A DNA stretch of 64,000 bases from Gracilariopsis chorda (GCA_003194525.1 NBIV01000200.1:51731-115730); one strand, 5' to 3'. Shown: positions 45,665-56,247, counted from the first letter of the stretch. Numbers and translations are program-made. The notes: generated from the letters alone by a model not told the origin.

Positions 45665-46569
45665 ATGGCTTCGGCCGAAAGAATCGTGAACAGAATGAGA
45701 ATGGCGTTCTGCCCGTCCGTTGTGTTGCATCCTATTGTGCAGCGCAGTTGGTCAAGCAGACGTGAGCGTACCGTTATTTCCTTATCTGCAAAGCCACCCC
45801 GTCGCGCTCGGGCGTTAGCGCAGGACGTTCAGCAAGCATTGCAAAGCGCGCTACAGTCTCGCCAGTCCCGTCTTTCTGTAGAACTTCCTACTGGAGCACA
45901 ACTTGGCTTGGAACCTCGAAAGCAACAGGAAAGTAAGAATGTAGCAAAAACTGTCGGAGATCGCGAAGTAGCTCGCTTGATGATCGCTTTATTCGAAGGA
46001 AAAGGCTTAAAGATGCATGTTTTCTTTTCCGGGAAGGCACAAGTCAAAGAAGCCGACCGCGTCTGGGGTCAGATGAATGATGTTACGTTAGGAGAATGGA
46101 GAGGCATAAGAGGGTTTGGTGCTGGAATGGCCGGCGGTGCGGATGTGCTTGTTTTCGTCGGAGATGATACTCGGTTGGTTCGTGCAGCAAGTGAAGTTGG
46201 TCAATCTTTAGGCATGGACAAACTGGTAATCATGGTGAATGCACGAGCTCCAGAACAGATGGATGAGCGGTTTATTGAAGTCTACCATTTCGATACGACT
46301 GCGAAGTGGAAGGGAGGGGTGGTGTTTCGAAAGCATCCACACGGTAAGTCGTAGCGAAGACGCTTCTTCCTGTCCTTGAATCTTGAATACCAACTACTAA
46401 TCACATCTATGACATCTGTGTAGAATGGGTTGTATGTCGCGTGACTCGATTTGGCTCGTACTCAACTGTGTTGCAAACAGAAGAAAGACCAAGCGGGGAG
46501 GACATCATAGCAGCGTTAGAGGGCGCAGACACTAATGCGATGATTGACGTGATGTCTCTCTTTCGATAA
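45665..46569 (+). CDS. DUF1995-family protein, probably plastid; one intron
   Basis: Two exons, 45665-46343 and 46424-46569, giving 274 residues. The 80-nt intron has a GTAAGT donor (46344), a TACTAAT branch-like site (46395-46401) and ends TGTAG. The split codon joins as GAA and the second exon carries on the domain to MSLFR-stop. DUF1995 features: LSVELPTGAQLGLEP, GDREVARLMIALFEGKGL, VFFSGKAQVKEADRVWGQ, GFGAGMAGGADVLVFVGDD, LGMDKLVIMVNAR. The N-terminus is rich in Arg, Ser and Ala with few acidic residues, like a plastid transit peptide. DUF1995 proteins are typical of plants, algae and cyanobacteria (LPA3 of photosystem II assembly carries the domain), but the exact role here is not known. 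The ATG at 45665 is the first of the frame. The stop lies 12 bases from the stop of the facing gene. Confidence 0.85.
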
Positions 46570-46581
46570 GTGCATCTAGCT

Positions 46582-47184
46582 TCAGGGATTCACAGCCTGA
46601 ATACACCACTCATTGACCCTTAAGATGTGCAGCTCTCGAGCAAACGGTGAAGGGGCAAGAAGACTTACATCGACAAAGTCAACATCTAAAGTGAGTATCG
46701 CAAAATCATCCGAGATATCTTCCGAAGGCTTGGCAGCCGCAAGCGCAGCTTCATCGCGGGGTGCAGCTGGAGTAGGCCATGCGAACCACAGCTTCTCATG
46801 TGGCCGCAACGAAGACCACCATTCTTGACGCATTTTCTCATCTTTGTTGATGCGTAACTTTCCAGACAATCGCATCTGCAGGTATACCTGGGGCAACCAG
46901 AAATGTAGTTCAGCCTCTGGAACCTGGCTTAGTATCTGAGCTTTTGCTGCGCGCTTATCGCTGCAGAAAGATAAGCCGTCCTTGTTGATAGAACGTATAT
47001 TGACGCTACGAACGGTGGGTCGATTACTGATAGGGGTGGAGTCAGTCGGCCGTAGAGTTGCAAGTTGTGCCACGTTCATAGATTGTGGTGGCGATGCCGC
47101 GATTGCACTTTGCAGGAGCTCATACCACAGACGTTTTCCGTTTGGAACATATGAAGGGGTGTTGTCCAGGGACTTCGGCTCCAT
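46582..47184 (-). CDS. Pyridoxamine 5'-phosphate oxidase-like FMN-binding protein (Alr4036 type)
   Basis: 200 residues from ATG at 47184. Starts with a helix (WYELLQSAIAAS), then the flavin-binding core RPTVRSVNIRSINKDGLSFCSDKRAAKAQ, followed by a strand pattern AELHFWLPQVYLQMRLSGKLRI and EWWSSLRPHEKLWFAWP, as in PNPOx-like proteins of the Alr4036 group. Expected to bind FMN; substrate not known, and it is shorter than true PNPO. A GTAAGT donor (46668-46663) and an AG at 46610-46609 could remove exactly 60 nt without changing frame, leaving FVDV then WCIQAVNP-stop, which would end like other PNPOx proteins. Whether this stretch is an intron or coding cannot be told from sequence. Convergent with the DUF1995 gene, 12 bases between stops. 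Confidence 0.7.
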   Translation of the reverse strand: MEPKSLDNTPSYVPNGKRLWYELLQSAIAASPPQSMNVAQLATLRPTDSTPISNRPTVRSVNIRSINKDGLSFCSDKRAAKAQILSQVPEAELHFWLPQVYLQMRLSGKLRINKDEKMRQEWWSSLRPHEKLWFAWPTPAAPRDEAALAAAKPSEDISDDFAILTLDVDFVDVSLLAPSPFARELHILRVNEWCIQAVNP

Positions 47185-47807
47185 CTTACGAGGAGGAGTT
47201 CAGACTGCCGCTAACGTTGACAAGGAAAACCTTGACTGTGACAATCTGAAAGAAGTTGGGTTAGTAACCCAATGGACTCAGAAAAACGTAGCCAGCGTGA
47301 ACGCAAATGATGCGGACCGGCAAACGCATGAAGGTGCTGCTTGCACGCAGACCAAAACGCAAGTCCTGCGAAAGTCGTGGAAACGAGAGCGACCTTTCTC
47401 GGACGTACTGTTGTTGTCAACTTGTGCGTGCTTGAGCGGTATCTACCCAGGACTTACCTTTTCGCTCAACCAGTTGGGAGACCGTAGATAAGGGTTAGCG
47501 GTCTAACCCTTTAACTCTTTAGCCTACCGTTTATTGTCCATAATCTGAATGGATTAGGCGGCGTGAAGATAACGGGTGATTTATTCTCCACATGAAAGGG
47601 ACAGATGACATTTACAATACCCAAACATCTCTGAAATCTAAAATCTTCTTCCACGTTGTCGTATCTATCCGATCCGGTGAAAGCGGAGCACTGACTTGTG
47701 AATCCGGTGATTGATTCACGTGGCTTCATTGGCCAGCCCTTTGACCAACTTCGGAGGCGTGATTGAATGGAATGCCCGAGACGCTTACCTTCGGCGGACC
47801 GAATTGC
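47185..47807. other. Intergenic, nothing recognised
   Basis: Lies between the PNPOx-like gene and tRNA-Gly. Open frames exist on both strands but none shows a domain. It probably holds the 5' region of the PNPOx-like gene on the minus strand. Confidence 0.4.
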
Positions 47808-47812
47808 AAAAA
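47808..47812 (-). terminator. RNA polymerase III terminator
   Basis: TTTTT on the minus strand, 7 bases past the 3' end of tRNA-Gly. Confidence 0.75.
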
Positions 47813-47819
47813 GAACAAG

Positions 47820-47890
47820 TACGCCGACCGGGAATTGAACCCGGGTCTCGCCCGTGGCAGGGGCGTATGCTACCACTATACCACCGGCGT
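47820..47890 (-). tRNA. tRNA-Gly(GCC)
   Basis: 71 bases including the discriminator A. Acceptor stem ACGCCGG with TCGGCGT (last pair G-U). Anticodon stem CGCCC/GGGCG around loop CTGCCAC, anticodon GCC. T arm CCGGG TTCAATT CCCGG. Internal promoter boxes TGGTATAGTGG (A) and GGTTCAATTCC (B). No intron and no encoded CCA, as expected for a nuclear gene. Confidence 0.97.
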
Positions 47891-48085
47891 CTCTGTAGAT
47901 GTTTGTCACTTGGAATCGTTGATTTTTCAACTCTCGCCTTGGCTTCAAAGGGAGAGGGACACCTGTAAGTTGTGGAGTGTGGCGGAGGATGAAAGAGCAT
48001 TGGTAGAGTTAAACGGTAGATATGTACCGTTGGTAGATCTGGAACGCAACGGGGTTTATAGCTTCCTGCAAAAGAAACGCAGTCC

Positions 48086-48907
48086 ATGCTTCGCCAAACT
48101 ACCACATTCCGCAGACCCTTACATGCTTCATCCTCAATGGAAGCACTACGTTTTCAGTCGATTCGTCTTCTTGCCCATCTTTCAAAATCACCCTTAAAGC
48201 TCCGGGCAAACCTCATTTGCACTCAATCACACCGCGAAGATACTTCCCCCCGACGTGCACGAGCATGGACCGCCGAAGAAGACTCGCTTCTTCTCAAGGC
48301 ATACAAAGAGCACGGTGCCGACTGGCATGAGGTCGCAAACGTCGTACATTCGAGAAGCGCCGCTGCATGTCGGCAGAGATATACCTTGAGTCTTTCGCCA
48401 CAAATCAATCGCCAACCACCCACAGCGGCCGAAATTGCGCGCTTGCAAAGCTTGCACCGTAGCCTTGGAAATCAGTGGTCCGTCATTTCGCAACGACTGC
48501 AAACTTCTCGTACCCCGGCACAGGTGTACGAATTGTTGAACAATCGTCTCAATCCAGCATATCGAAGTGCGACATGGAAGGAAGCCGAGGACGAGCTCCT
48601 ACGCGAGGCGATACTGTTGTACGGTGAAAGTCGTTGGACACTTGTCGCGCGCCACGTTGGTACACGCAGTGATGCACAATGCTATGAGCGATGGACATCA
48701 TGTCTCAAACCTTCACGACGCGGAAGTTGGACAGCTGACGAGGACACTCAACTTGTCAACATCGTGGAAAGACTATCGGCACGAGGCGAGTTTAACTTTG
48801 GAGATGTAGCTAGAGAGCTGGGTTTTACTCGCAGTCGAAAGAGTTGCTATACTCGATACAAACGTTTACAAAGCCCACAGGTCGACAGCCAAGGCGGCCA
48901 AGAGTGA
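48086..48907 (+). CDS. MYB-like protein with four repeats (SNAPC4-like)
   Basis: 273 residues from ATG at 48086, no intron seen. Four tandem MYB/SANT repeats by their tryptophans: RARAWTAEEDSLLLKAY with WHEVANVV and CRQRYTLSL; a degenerate repeat with NQWSVISQRL; ATWKEAEDELLREA with RWTLVARHVG and CYERWTSCLKP; RGSWTADEDTQLVNIV with FGDVARELG and CYTRYKRLQ. Several MYB repeats in a row recall the DNA-binding part of SNAPC4 and related proteins, which bind snRNA promoters. The first 50 residues are Arg/Ser/Leu-rich with almost no acidic residues, as in an organelle presequence, though the second ATG (codon 18) may be used instead. Its 3' end overlaps the facing LURP-one-like frame by 42 bases. 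Confidence 0.78.
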   Translation: MLRQTTTFRRPLHASSSMEALRFQSIRLLAHLSKSPLKLRANLICTQSHREDTSPRRARAWTAEEDSLLLKAYKEHGADWHEVANVVHSRSAAACRQRYTLSLSPQINRQPPTAAEIARLQSLHRSLGNQWSVISQRLQTSRTPAQVYELLNNRLNPAYRSATWKEAEDELLREAILLYGESRWTLVARHVGTRSDAQCYERWTSCLKPSRRGSWTADEDTQLVNIVERLSARGEFNFGDVARELGFTRSRKSCYTRYKRLQSPQVDSQGGQE

Positions 48908-50134
48908 AAAAAGAGCTGTGTCATACCCGGGGGCAATCAGAATCGAAAAGTTTCCATGTCTGGGAAAGACGCGAAATGCCTCCTTGCCTTCTCGGGCGAG
49001 ACATATGAAACCGCGTTTATCAGATATATGGCGAACTATAAGTTGATGCTTATGTCCGTCACTTCCATACACACGAAGTTCGCGACGGCGTTGTCCGGTG
49101 ACGCGTGCATAACGTATCAAGAAAATAAGACGTCGCGATGCATCCAAAACGTGTGTTGCACGACGAGCGGAAAGAACTTCTGTGAAGACGTGTGCGAGAG
49201 GTGTATCGGCGCGGTACAGAGTGGCGCGGTCATGTAGTGAGATGATGCTGCGACGGAGGTGAAAGGTGGGTAAGTCAGATGTGGAGGCGCACAGTACAGA
49301 GGTTCTTGAGGAGCGCACTTGGAGCTTGTAGTCGGCGGTGACGTCACTGAGATTGCGGGATGCCAAGACGCGGAATCCATTTCCACGCGGCAGAGGCTTT
49401 GGATAACCGCGAGGACGACGCGGAGGAGCGGATTCAACGGTGGCGGTTTCTCTGTCTGGAAGCGGTAAGCTGGTGTGTGCGCGCCGTTTGTCGGGGTGGG
49501 GAGGTTGAGATGGTAGGGATGATAGAGTTGTGGAAGAGGTGGAGGACTGCGTTCGTGAGGAGTGGGTGTAGCCCCATGGCGGTCGAAGAGAGGTGGCTGC
49601 ACCTGGAGAGGGTCGGGTAGATGCGCGAACTACGTGGGAGTACTTGTGGAGACGGGGGGGTGGAGAGGCGGACGAAGAGGATGATATGGTGGACGTGACG
49701 GAATGATTTGAGTGGCGACGGTGGTATGAAGAGGAATTCCGACGACGTGAAGACGGGTGATGCGGATGTAGCGGTCGAGAATGATTGTGAACGGGAGGAG
49801 AAGAGGCATTGGATTTGGGGGGGTGAGTGGATGGCGGCTTGGGTGGGGGAAAGTGTGTGCGTGCGGCGGCGGGGGGGCGGGGGCGGGACGGGGGGGTGGA
49901 GGCGATGAAAGAGGGGATGTGGTTGGCGGGGGAGCCCGTTTCACGGCGGCGGTGGCCCCCATGGTAGGCGGAGGGAGGAGCGGGCGAGGAAGTAGGCGCG
50001 AACGCGACGGGAGCGAAAGGGGTGCTGACTGCGCAGAGCGACGAATTTAAAGGAGCGGGCGCGGGGCTATTGCGCGTGCGCGTGCACGTGCACACCAAGT
50101 GACTGGCGGCGTCAGCCTTTTGCGTGGCGCTCAA
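48866..50134 (-). CDS. LURP-one-related (tubby-like fold) protein, start unresolved
   Basis: Open frame of about 422 codons. The last 160 residues look like the LOR/tubby C-terminal fold: DYKLQVRSS, TFHLRRSIISLHDRATLYRAD, THVLDASRRLIFLIRYA, RELRVYGSDGHKHQLIVRHI, AFRVFPRHGNFSILIAPG, ending in a hydrophobic helix (SLLAALAVDLWAL). Family members bind membranes or lipids or act in scaffolding; no precise role can be given. The first 250 residues are Pro/Ser/His-rich and low in complexity. There is no ATG anywhere in this frame, so translation must start in another exon or frame; an ATG at 49962 in a neighbouring frame (MGATAAVKRAPPP) is one candidate, which would need an intron or a sequence error. 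Only the C-terminal domain is well supported. Confidence 0.55.
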   Translation of the reverse strand: MSATQKADAASHLVCTCTRTRNSPAPAPLNSSLCAVSTPFAPVAFAPTSSPAPPSAYHGGHRRRETGSPANHIPSFIASTPPSRPRPPAAARTHFPPPKPPSTHPPKSNASSPPVHNHSRPLHPHHPSSRRRNSSSYHRRHSNHSVTSTISSSSSASPPPRLHKYSHVVRASTRPSPGAATSLRPPWGYTHSSRTQSSTSSTTLSSLPSQPPHPDKRRAHTSLPLPDRETATVESAPPRRPRGYPKPLPRGNGFRVLASRNLSDVTADYKLQVRSSRTSVLCASTSDLPTFHLRRSIISLHDRATLYRADTPLAHVFTEVLSARRATHVLDASRRLIFLIRYARVTGQRRRELRVYGSDGHKHQLIVRHISDKRGFICLAREGKEAFRVFPRHGNFSILIAPGYDTALFSLLAALAVDLWAL

Positions 50135-52203
50135 AGGCGCATTGCTGGCGTGTATGTATAACGCTCAGCCATTTGTTTTCCTTCCGCGCGCGCGCTGCAT
50201 GTTGGGCACTGGTGCGCGCTTGCTTTTGTAGTTTCACGAGCTGAAGGGCCTCTTTTGTAATGGAGCGCGTTTTGGTATTATACGGCGCCGATTATCGCGA
50301 GGCGGCGCGGTTGGCGTTCGGTAGTGGTGCGGCGCACAACGGTAGATGAAGTTAACTTGGCGTCTCGCGTTAGTGTTTGTGTTTTGCAAGCTCTTGTTCG
50401 CGTTTGCAGTTGTGGACTGGGCGGGCGGGCCGCGGGGGTTTTGATTTTGGGCTCGCGTGGATATTTTTGGACGGGGGGCAGTTTGGGAATGTTTGAATGC
50501 TGCTTCGGCGATGATGGTTTTGGTTCCTCAGGTGGCTTCGGCAGGAGCAGACTTAGCCGCACGTGATGTCGGAGTAGTTCCCTTGCTCACATCCGCGGGC
50601 GAGACGTACAGTACAGGGGATGTTTGAGGGAGCTTTTCTTCTGGTGCGTGATGGCGTCTTGAGCGCAGTTTGAGCTTGTAGATGAGCCTTGTATGATACT
50701 GTACGTGTGACGCAAGTTGGGCGGTTTTGGAGATACGGGCGGTTTGGTGAACAACCGCAATCAAAAAGTGTTCACCACTACGGCACTGCTGCAGAGCAGT
50801 GGCTGCTAGCGTGGCGCCATGCCGCGAGCAATGTTTTGCCCGAGCCACCACGGCATGAACCGTATCCGCTGCTTTGAACACAACGGGCAATGGCTTTGCA
50901 GCCTCGTTTTCGGTTAACGGTGCACGTGTGCGGGTGCAGTGCCGTTGTTATGCATAAACTCTTTTAAGCGCGCAAGTTTAATCTGACGCTTAGGGTTACG
51001 CCACCGTTTGCGTGCGGTCAGCAAGCACGCGGTCGCTGTTTTCAGCGCAACCTTGCGGCTCGCTGCACACGCGATACGTACCGCCGGGACAGCGAAGCTT
51101 GACGAATGGGCGCTACATCAGCGCGATGCGGACAGTTTCGACGGCGGTTCAACAAGTTGTGGCAGACACTCGACCCGCCGGCGAGTGCGGCGCCCCGTCC
51201 AAGCACTTGACGCGTTTGTCGAACTGTACCTTTGACCTGCCGCGCTTTCACCTCAAGCGATATATAGCGTTGTGTGGCGACTGGGAATGGGGGTGACGGG
51301 TGGTCACTCACGCACCTCCATTCCGCTGTAATTCTTTTTTGGTTGCGCCCCATACAGTACACTACATCGTCGTCGAGTGACTACGGGTCACGATGCCAAA
51401 ACCAATCGGTCGGCGGCACGTCTACCAACGGTACTGTACCGGTAGTCTACCAACGGAAGCTACACTAAACTTTACCTGCCACGTGAGCCCCGATTGTGTA
51501 CACGGCTCCCAACTGTTCCTTAGCCGCTTTCCCGCGCCCTTTGCTCTTGTCCGCTCCTTCACACAACAGCGCTCAGCCCGCAGCTCAACCCGGGCGTTGC
51601 GCGAAGCCGCAATTCCGAGCAACGCCAAGCTTGTCTTGCTACCAACGATACCGTACACGTTACTATCTCACATGCCGACTGCACATATCAAACCGTTGCC
51701 ATGATTTACCGGTGGTAACCTCGCTAAGATTCCAGCAGCGACAGTTATACCAGTAACACAGTCTCGTTCCAACTTTTGTGAGCCGTTGTTGACATAACTC
51801 CCGCAAATCTGCACCAGCACGTGCACGTGCACAACCTTCCAACACATTAAACCGCATTCTCTATTCACCGCCTACAACACCACGCCTACGCTGAGAGTTT
51901 GCCTCTCAGCCAATCCACACACCACGATTAAGTGACAATCGATGGCCGCCACCAGCACAATTGTATCATTCACCGCCTAGAACAGCACGCTTTCGTCAGT
52001 TTGCATCTCATGCAATCCACACACCACGATTAACTCTCTTCCCATCTTGCGACAGCATCCCACCCACTGTTTGTTCTTTAAAAGCACATTCCAGTGCACG
52101 TTGACAACTGTACTACAAGTAAACGGTACCCGTATCAAGTCATCTGCTTCCAGAAAATGCTTTTTACCGCTGCACTTGGAGAGCATGCAAAATCAATCCG
52201 CCT
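50135..52203. other. Intergenic, no recognised gene
   Basis: Pro-rich minus-strand frames at 50278-50562 and 50528-50890 lack an ATG and show no domain; they could be 5' exons of the facing LURP-one-like gene or noise. 51870-52040 holds two partly repeated segments (each with ATTC, ACCGCC and CCACACACCACGATTAA). Nothing else is clear. Confidence 0.4.
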
Positions 52204-54000
52204 TTACTTCATAAGTGCATTCACCAAAGATCTCGTGTTCACTTTCCTCAGATCGGTATACGTCTGTCCCACACCCACAAATACAATCGGTTGCCCGGTC
52301 GTGTACACCATCGACACAGCCGCGCCAACCTTGTCATCAATCGTGTCAAACTTGGTGAGCACGATACCGTCAATAAGTTGCGGTCTAGCCCCGCTTTGAT
52401 GATCCACAAGAGCTTGATTGAACTTTGTTAACTGGTCCACAGCATCATTTCCAACAAGTGCCTCCCCGACAAAGAACAGCCTGTCCGGTCGATTCACCTC
52501 AACAAGTTTAGCGAGCGCCCTCATCAACGGTTCGTTATCCTGCATTCGACCCGCTGTATCCACCAGTACCACATCGTATTGCAACTCCTTCGCACGTCGG
52601 ATTGCATCCGCCGCAACCGCGGCAGCATCTTTTCCATACCCTTTGTCAAATAACTCAACACCTTCTCCAAGACACTTCACATGCGTTCGTAACTGCTCCA
52701 CAGCGCCCGCTCGAAACGTATCACAAGCTGCAATCATCACTTTGAAACCGTGGTTCAGTAAGTAATAGCAAGTCTTAGCAAGCGAAGTACTCTTTCCGAC
52801 TCCGTTCACGCCGCAGTATGTGATGACATATGGAACCTTCATGTTTCTCTTCGCCGATATTTCGGCAACAATATCGGTGCTTTGTCTAGCAGTTAGAATT
52901 CTTGTGAGCGCTTCGTCCAGAGCTCGTCGAACTGTGCTGGTTAGTGAAGTTAAACTGTCCATTTTCTTTCCCGTCAAACTCGTTAATACAGATTCCATCA
53001 ACTTGTCTGCAATATCTTTCGCCACGTTCTTGCTGATAAGAAAGTCACGGAACTGCTGCATGACCGGTTCCAAGTCGGATCGCGTCAGTGTTCTCATTCC
53101 AGCAAGCGCCTTGAAATACGAAAATACACCGCCCTGAGCCTGTTCTTCCGCGTCATCATCCTCGCTCAGTGACGTACTAACGTTTCCGCGCTCGCCGTCA
53201 GCAGGAAGATACCGTTCTCGAAACTCTTTCAAATCGGCGTCTTCATCGTGTACGTAATCTTCGGGAGGGGGTGCGCTAAAGTCCAAGTTGGACACTTCCT
53301 CCTGTTGTGATTTTGTTGACGGTCTCATGAACTTTGTGCGCGGTTTGGACGACGCTGTTGCCTCGCTTTTATGCGTCTTTGTTTTTGGTTTTCGACTCCT
53401 ATGACTTGCGCCTTGTACACGGCGCGGCGCGGGTAGTCGCTTTCTTGTGATGTATTCCTCTGATGAAACCGTGTCTGGATGCTGATTCTCGTCGGGTATA
53501 GAGCGGGGTTGCTGGCCAGGTCGTTGTTCCGATTGTTTACCAGCATTCTTAATCCTCTCTGCTGATCTTCGTCGTGTTAGCGTTGATGATTTTCGGTCGC
53601 TGTCTTGCTTGGCACGCTTCTCCGCGACTGCGGTAACATCCTCGAATACGGTGCCGAAGGATGCATAATCAGAAGATGTGTCTATGCATTGCGCGCGTCC
53701 GTTTGCGCTCTTGGTGTACTGAAGTTGTCTGACGAATTCCTTTCGCACAAGTTGTAAGAGGTCGTTCGCGTAGGCGGGACGCAGTTTGCTTTGGAAGATG
53801 ACGAGGAATACTAGCCCTCTCTGATTATCCAGTTCCCACAGCAATGTGTACGAATCGTATGAGAATTCTTGGAGGGATAGCCGGTCTTGCAGTAGGACGG
53901 AGCGAACGAACACTGCCAGCGGGTCGCCCTTTAGCGGAACGTAAGAGCGACGCCACAGAACTGTGCCTCCGCGTTCGAAGATGCAAAATCCGTCAATCAT
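52204..54000 (-). CDS. SRPRA: Signal recognition particle receptor subunit alpha
   Basis: 598 residues from ATG at 54000, single exon. SR-alpha is the ER docking GTPase for the signal recognition particle, anchored through SR-beta. The N-terminal 130 residues form the SRX domain (MIDGFCIFERGGTVLWRRSY, TLLWELDNQRGLVFLVIFQS), which binds SR-beta. A charged linker rich in Lys, Arg, Ser and Pro follows. The C-terminal NG GTPase domain starts at about 300: G1 GVNGVGKST at 397-405, insertion box with CDTFRAGAVEQL, G3 DTAGR at 481-485, G4 TKFD at 549-552, and the closing VGVGQTYTDLRKV. All catalytic motifs are intact and the length fits the animal and fungal protein. The SRX domain and linker distinguish it from bacterial or plastid FtsY. 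Confidence 0.96.
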   Translation of the reverse strand: MIDGFCIFERGGTVLWRRSYVPLKGDPLAVFVRSVLLQDRLSLQEFSYDSYTLLWELDNQRGLVFLVIFQSKLRPAYANDLLQLVRKEFVRQLQYTKSANGRAQCIDTSSDYASFGTVFEDVTAVAEKRAKQDSDRKSSTLTRRRSAERIKNAGKQSEQRPGQQPRSIPDENQHPDTVSSEEYITRKRLPAPRRVQGASHRSRKPKTKTHKSEATASSKPRTKFMRPSTKSQQEEVSNLDFSAPPPEDYVHDEDADLKEFRERYLPADGERGNVSTSLSEDDDAEEQAQGGVFSYFKALAGMRTLTRSDLEPVMQQFRDFLISKNVAKDIADKLMESVLTSLTGKKMDSLTSLTSTVRRALDEALTRILTARQSTDIVAEISAKRNMKVPYVITYCGVNGVGKSTSLAKTCYYLLNHGFKVMIAACDTFRAGAVEQLRTHVKCLGEGVELFDKGYGKDAAAVAADAIRRAKELQYDVVLVDTAGRMQDNEPLMRALAKLVEVNRPDRLFFVGEALVGNDAVDQLTKFNQALVDHQSGARPQLIDGIVLTKFDTIDDKVGAAVSMVYTTGQPIVFVGVGQTYTDLRKVNTRSLVNALMK

Positions 54001-55437
54001 ACTGGGTCCGGTTTGAAAGCGTAGATAATGCTTTAGAGGGAAGCAGTCGGGAGGGAAGTGGGAGGAGGAAGAGGTCTTCAGACAATGGCGTAGGTTGCGC
54101 TCGTACCCCCATCGCTTCGATGAATTGAAGGTGGCAAATCAGTGACATATCGTTGACAGTGAACTCGGGGCGCAACTGCCAGGTCGGTGCGCAATCAACT
54201 CTGGTGCAGACCAGCCAGCAATGTTAAATCCCTCTTGAAGCTTTTCCTGTACCAAAGGGGGAAGTTTTTCGTTCAATAAATCACCGCAAAAGTTAAATTA
54301 AACGTAATCCAATCGTGCAATCCCTTTCGCGCTTCACCGTCCACACCACCGGTTGTACCTAGTATCTTCGTACATGAACGCGATCTTATGTATTCTTTAA
54401 CTCGCACAGGTTCTGTACTTCTTCGACAGATCTTTTATTCTTGGGTAGAAGGCGCCAGTAAAAACTGACCGGCCTAGACAGGGGTGAGCACCCACTGTCT
54501 GAAGAGGCTTAAAAGCCTGCTTAAAGTCGAAGGAACACCAGTGGGAATGGGAGGGATGGGAAAAAGAAATTGGTCAAGGAGCGGAGACAGCGACACACGA
54601 CGATGGCGAGAGCTGACGACCACGCGAGCGAACGGCGGCGGTGCTTTTACCGCTCACAGCGCTAGTCCATGCAACGTGTCAGTCGCAGTCCCCTGATAAA
54701 TCAACTTCTTCGTCCCTCGAAAACCCACAACATACGTATACAAAGCGTAGCGGTCTAGCCACTTTGGAATGCTTCTTCTTCTTCTTCATTGTGGACAACA
54801 GCTTTCTATTACTAAGCTGAAGGAGAGGAGTGCTTCTTCGAGAGAAACTCCTCTAGTATTTCTCGTAGAGCTCGTAGAGCACCATGACAAAACAAAAAGG
54901 CCCGAGCGGATGAACATACGACAGGTCAAAAGATAAGCGCGTGGAACTCCAGTGCTTCTACCATCGCACAAGGGAACAGAAGACTTGTGACAAGCTTGGC
55001 CTAGATTTTTTGCAGGTGCCGTTTTTGCAGTGTAGACCGCCAACCCTTTACCTGCACTCTGGGTCCGGAGCTGGACACATACCGTGAAGTGGACGTTTGC
55101 ATTTGCTGCTTCTTCGGAGTAGCTTGATCCGAGCAATGAAAACAGTCCCATAATAGTATTAGCATATGCAACGCACTTTCTGTGACTTCCAGATTCTTTT
55201 TTCTTCTTCACTATGGGTTCACCACTCATGACGAAGGAGAAGATCCTGGAAAGCAGTATATCCCCGCACAAAGTGAGGTATCTCAACGAAATGCCACATT
55301 CGGAGCCACTACAAAGGCCTTCAAGGGACGTTCACATCTTAAACATTCTTTGTTGTTGCTTTACGTGCGCGCCTCTACCCTTATACCTAACAGGCTGCAG
55401 GGCTTCCTTCTGAAGAAGCGCTCCCTCTCTCCATTAG
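54001..55437. other. Intergenic, no recognised gene
   Basis: 5' flank of SRPRA on its left part. A minus-strand frame at 54786-55286 (166 codons) has no recognised domain. The right end abuts the 3' LTR of gypsy copy B. Confidence 0.4.
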
Positions 55438-56244
55438 TGTGGTGCAATGCCCCAAAGGGGAAAAACACCGAAAGAAGTCCGGGATCTTCCTCTCACGAGG
55501 TGAACCCAGTTGGGTAGAGCCCTCCCAGAGGTGTCACGGCGAAGCCGGTTTGTAAGACCAGGGACACCTGTCGCGATTCGCGCAGGGAGGTGAAGGCGAA
55601 GAATCGGTATCCGCGTGAGCGGGGTGTGATCCTCAGTAGAGGTATGTTTCCACGTAAGTGGGGGTGTGTGAGCGGATGCGCACACGAGGGCCGCGGATAG
55701 CGGGAGGTGCTACCCTAAAAAGGGGAAAGAGGAAGGACGAGTGGGTCGCGAGAGCGACGAGTAGATACGGCAATGCCGGTGGACAGGACTCCCTATACAG
55801 GGCGAAACACCAATATGATTGGAACAATTAGTACTCCCAATGATGGGTCTCCTTTAGATGTGCAAGGGGGGTGAACTTCCGTACACTACGGTGCTTCCCT
55901 CCAAGGAGGAGTTGAGAACACGCGGAGGCGGTAAAGCTCAGAGCCAATTCCCCAGGTTGGGGTCCCTTGTTGGGGAAGGTTTACTGGTGCGACGGCAGTG
56001 CGCCGTCGCACTAAGTAATAGCTTCCCAGAAATGGGTGTGAAAATAATAAATAAAATTAACTAAAATACTCCACATTCCGTGGCAACATCCACTACTGTG
56101 GCCAACTGCCAATTGACCCAAAACCGTGTCCCACGTGTCCATACCCACCATTGTGGGGCGTAGTTCATATACACACTACACAACCGATAATATCGGGAAA
56201 ACGTTCAAGTACCCAGAATCCCTCCCTGAGGGCGTTGCACTTCA
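55438..56244 (-). repeat. 3' LTR of gypsy copy B
   Basis: 807 bases, TGTGGTGCAATGCC to GCGTTGCACTTCA on the + strand. Flank ATTAG at 55433-55437; the matching duplication, if any, lies outside the window. Hairpin at 55987-56011. Confidence 0.93.
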
Positions 56245-56247
56245 TAT

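Noticed and set aside
47763-48197. Open frame of 144 codons across the tRNA-Gly gene
   Set aside because: Runs antisense through a complete tRNA gene and shows no domain.
54786-55286. Minus-strand frame of 166 codons left of copy B
   Set aside because: No recognised domain and no clear start; insufficient to call a gene.
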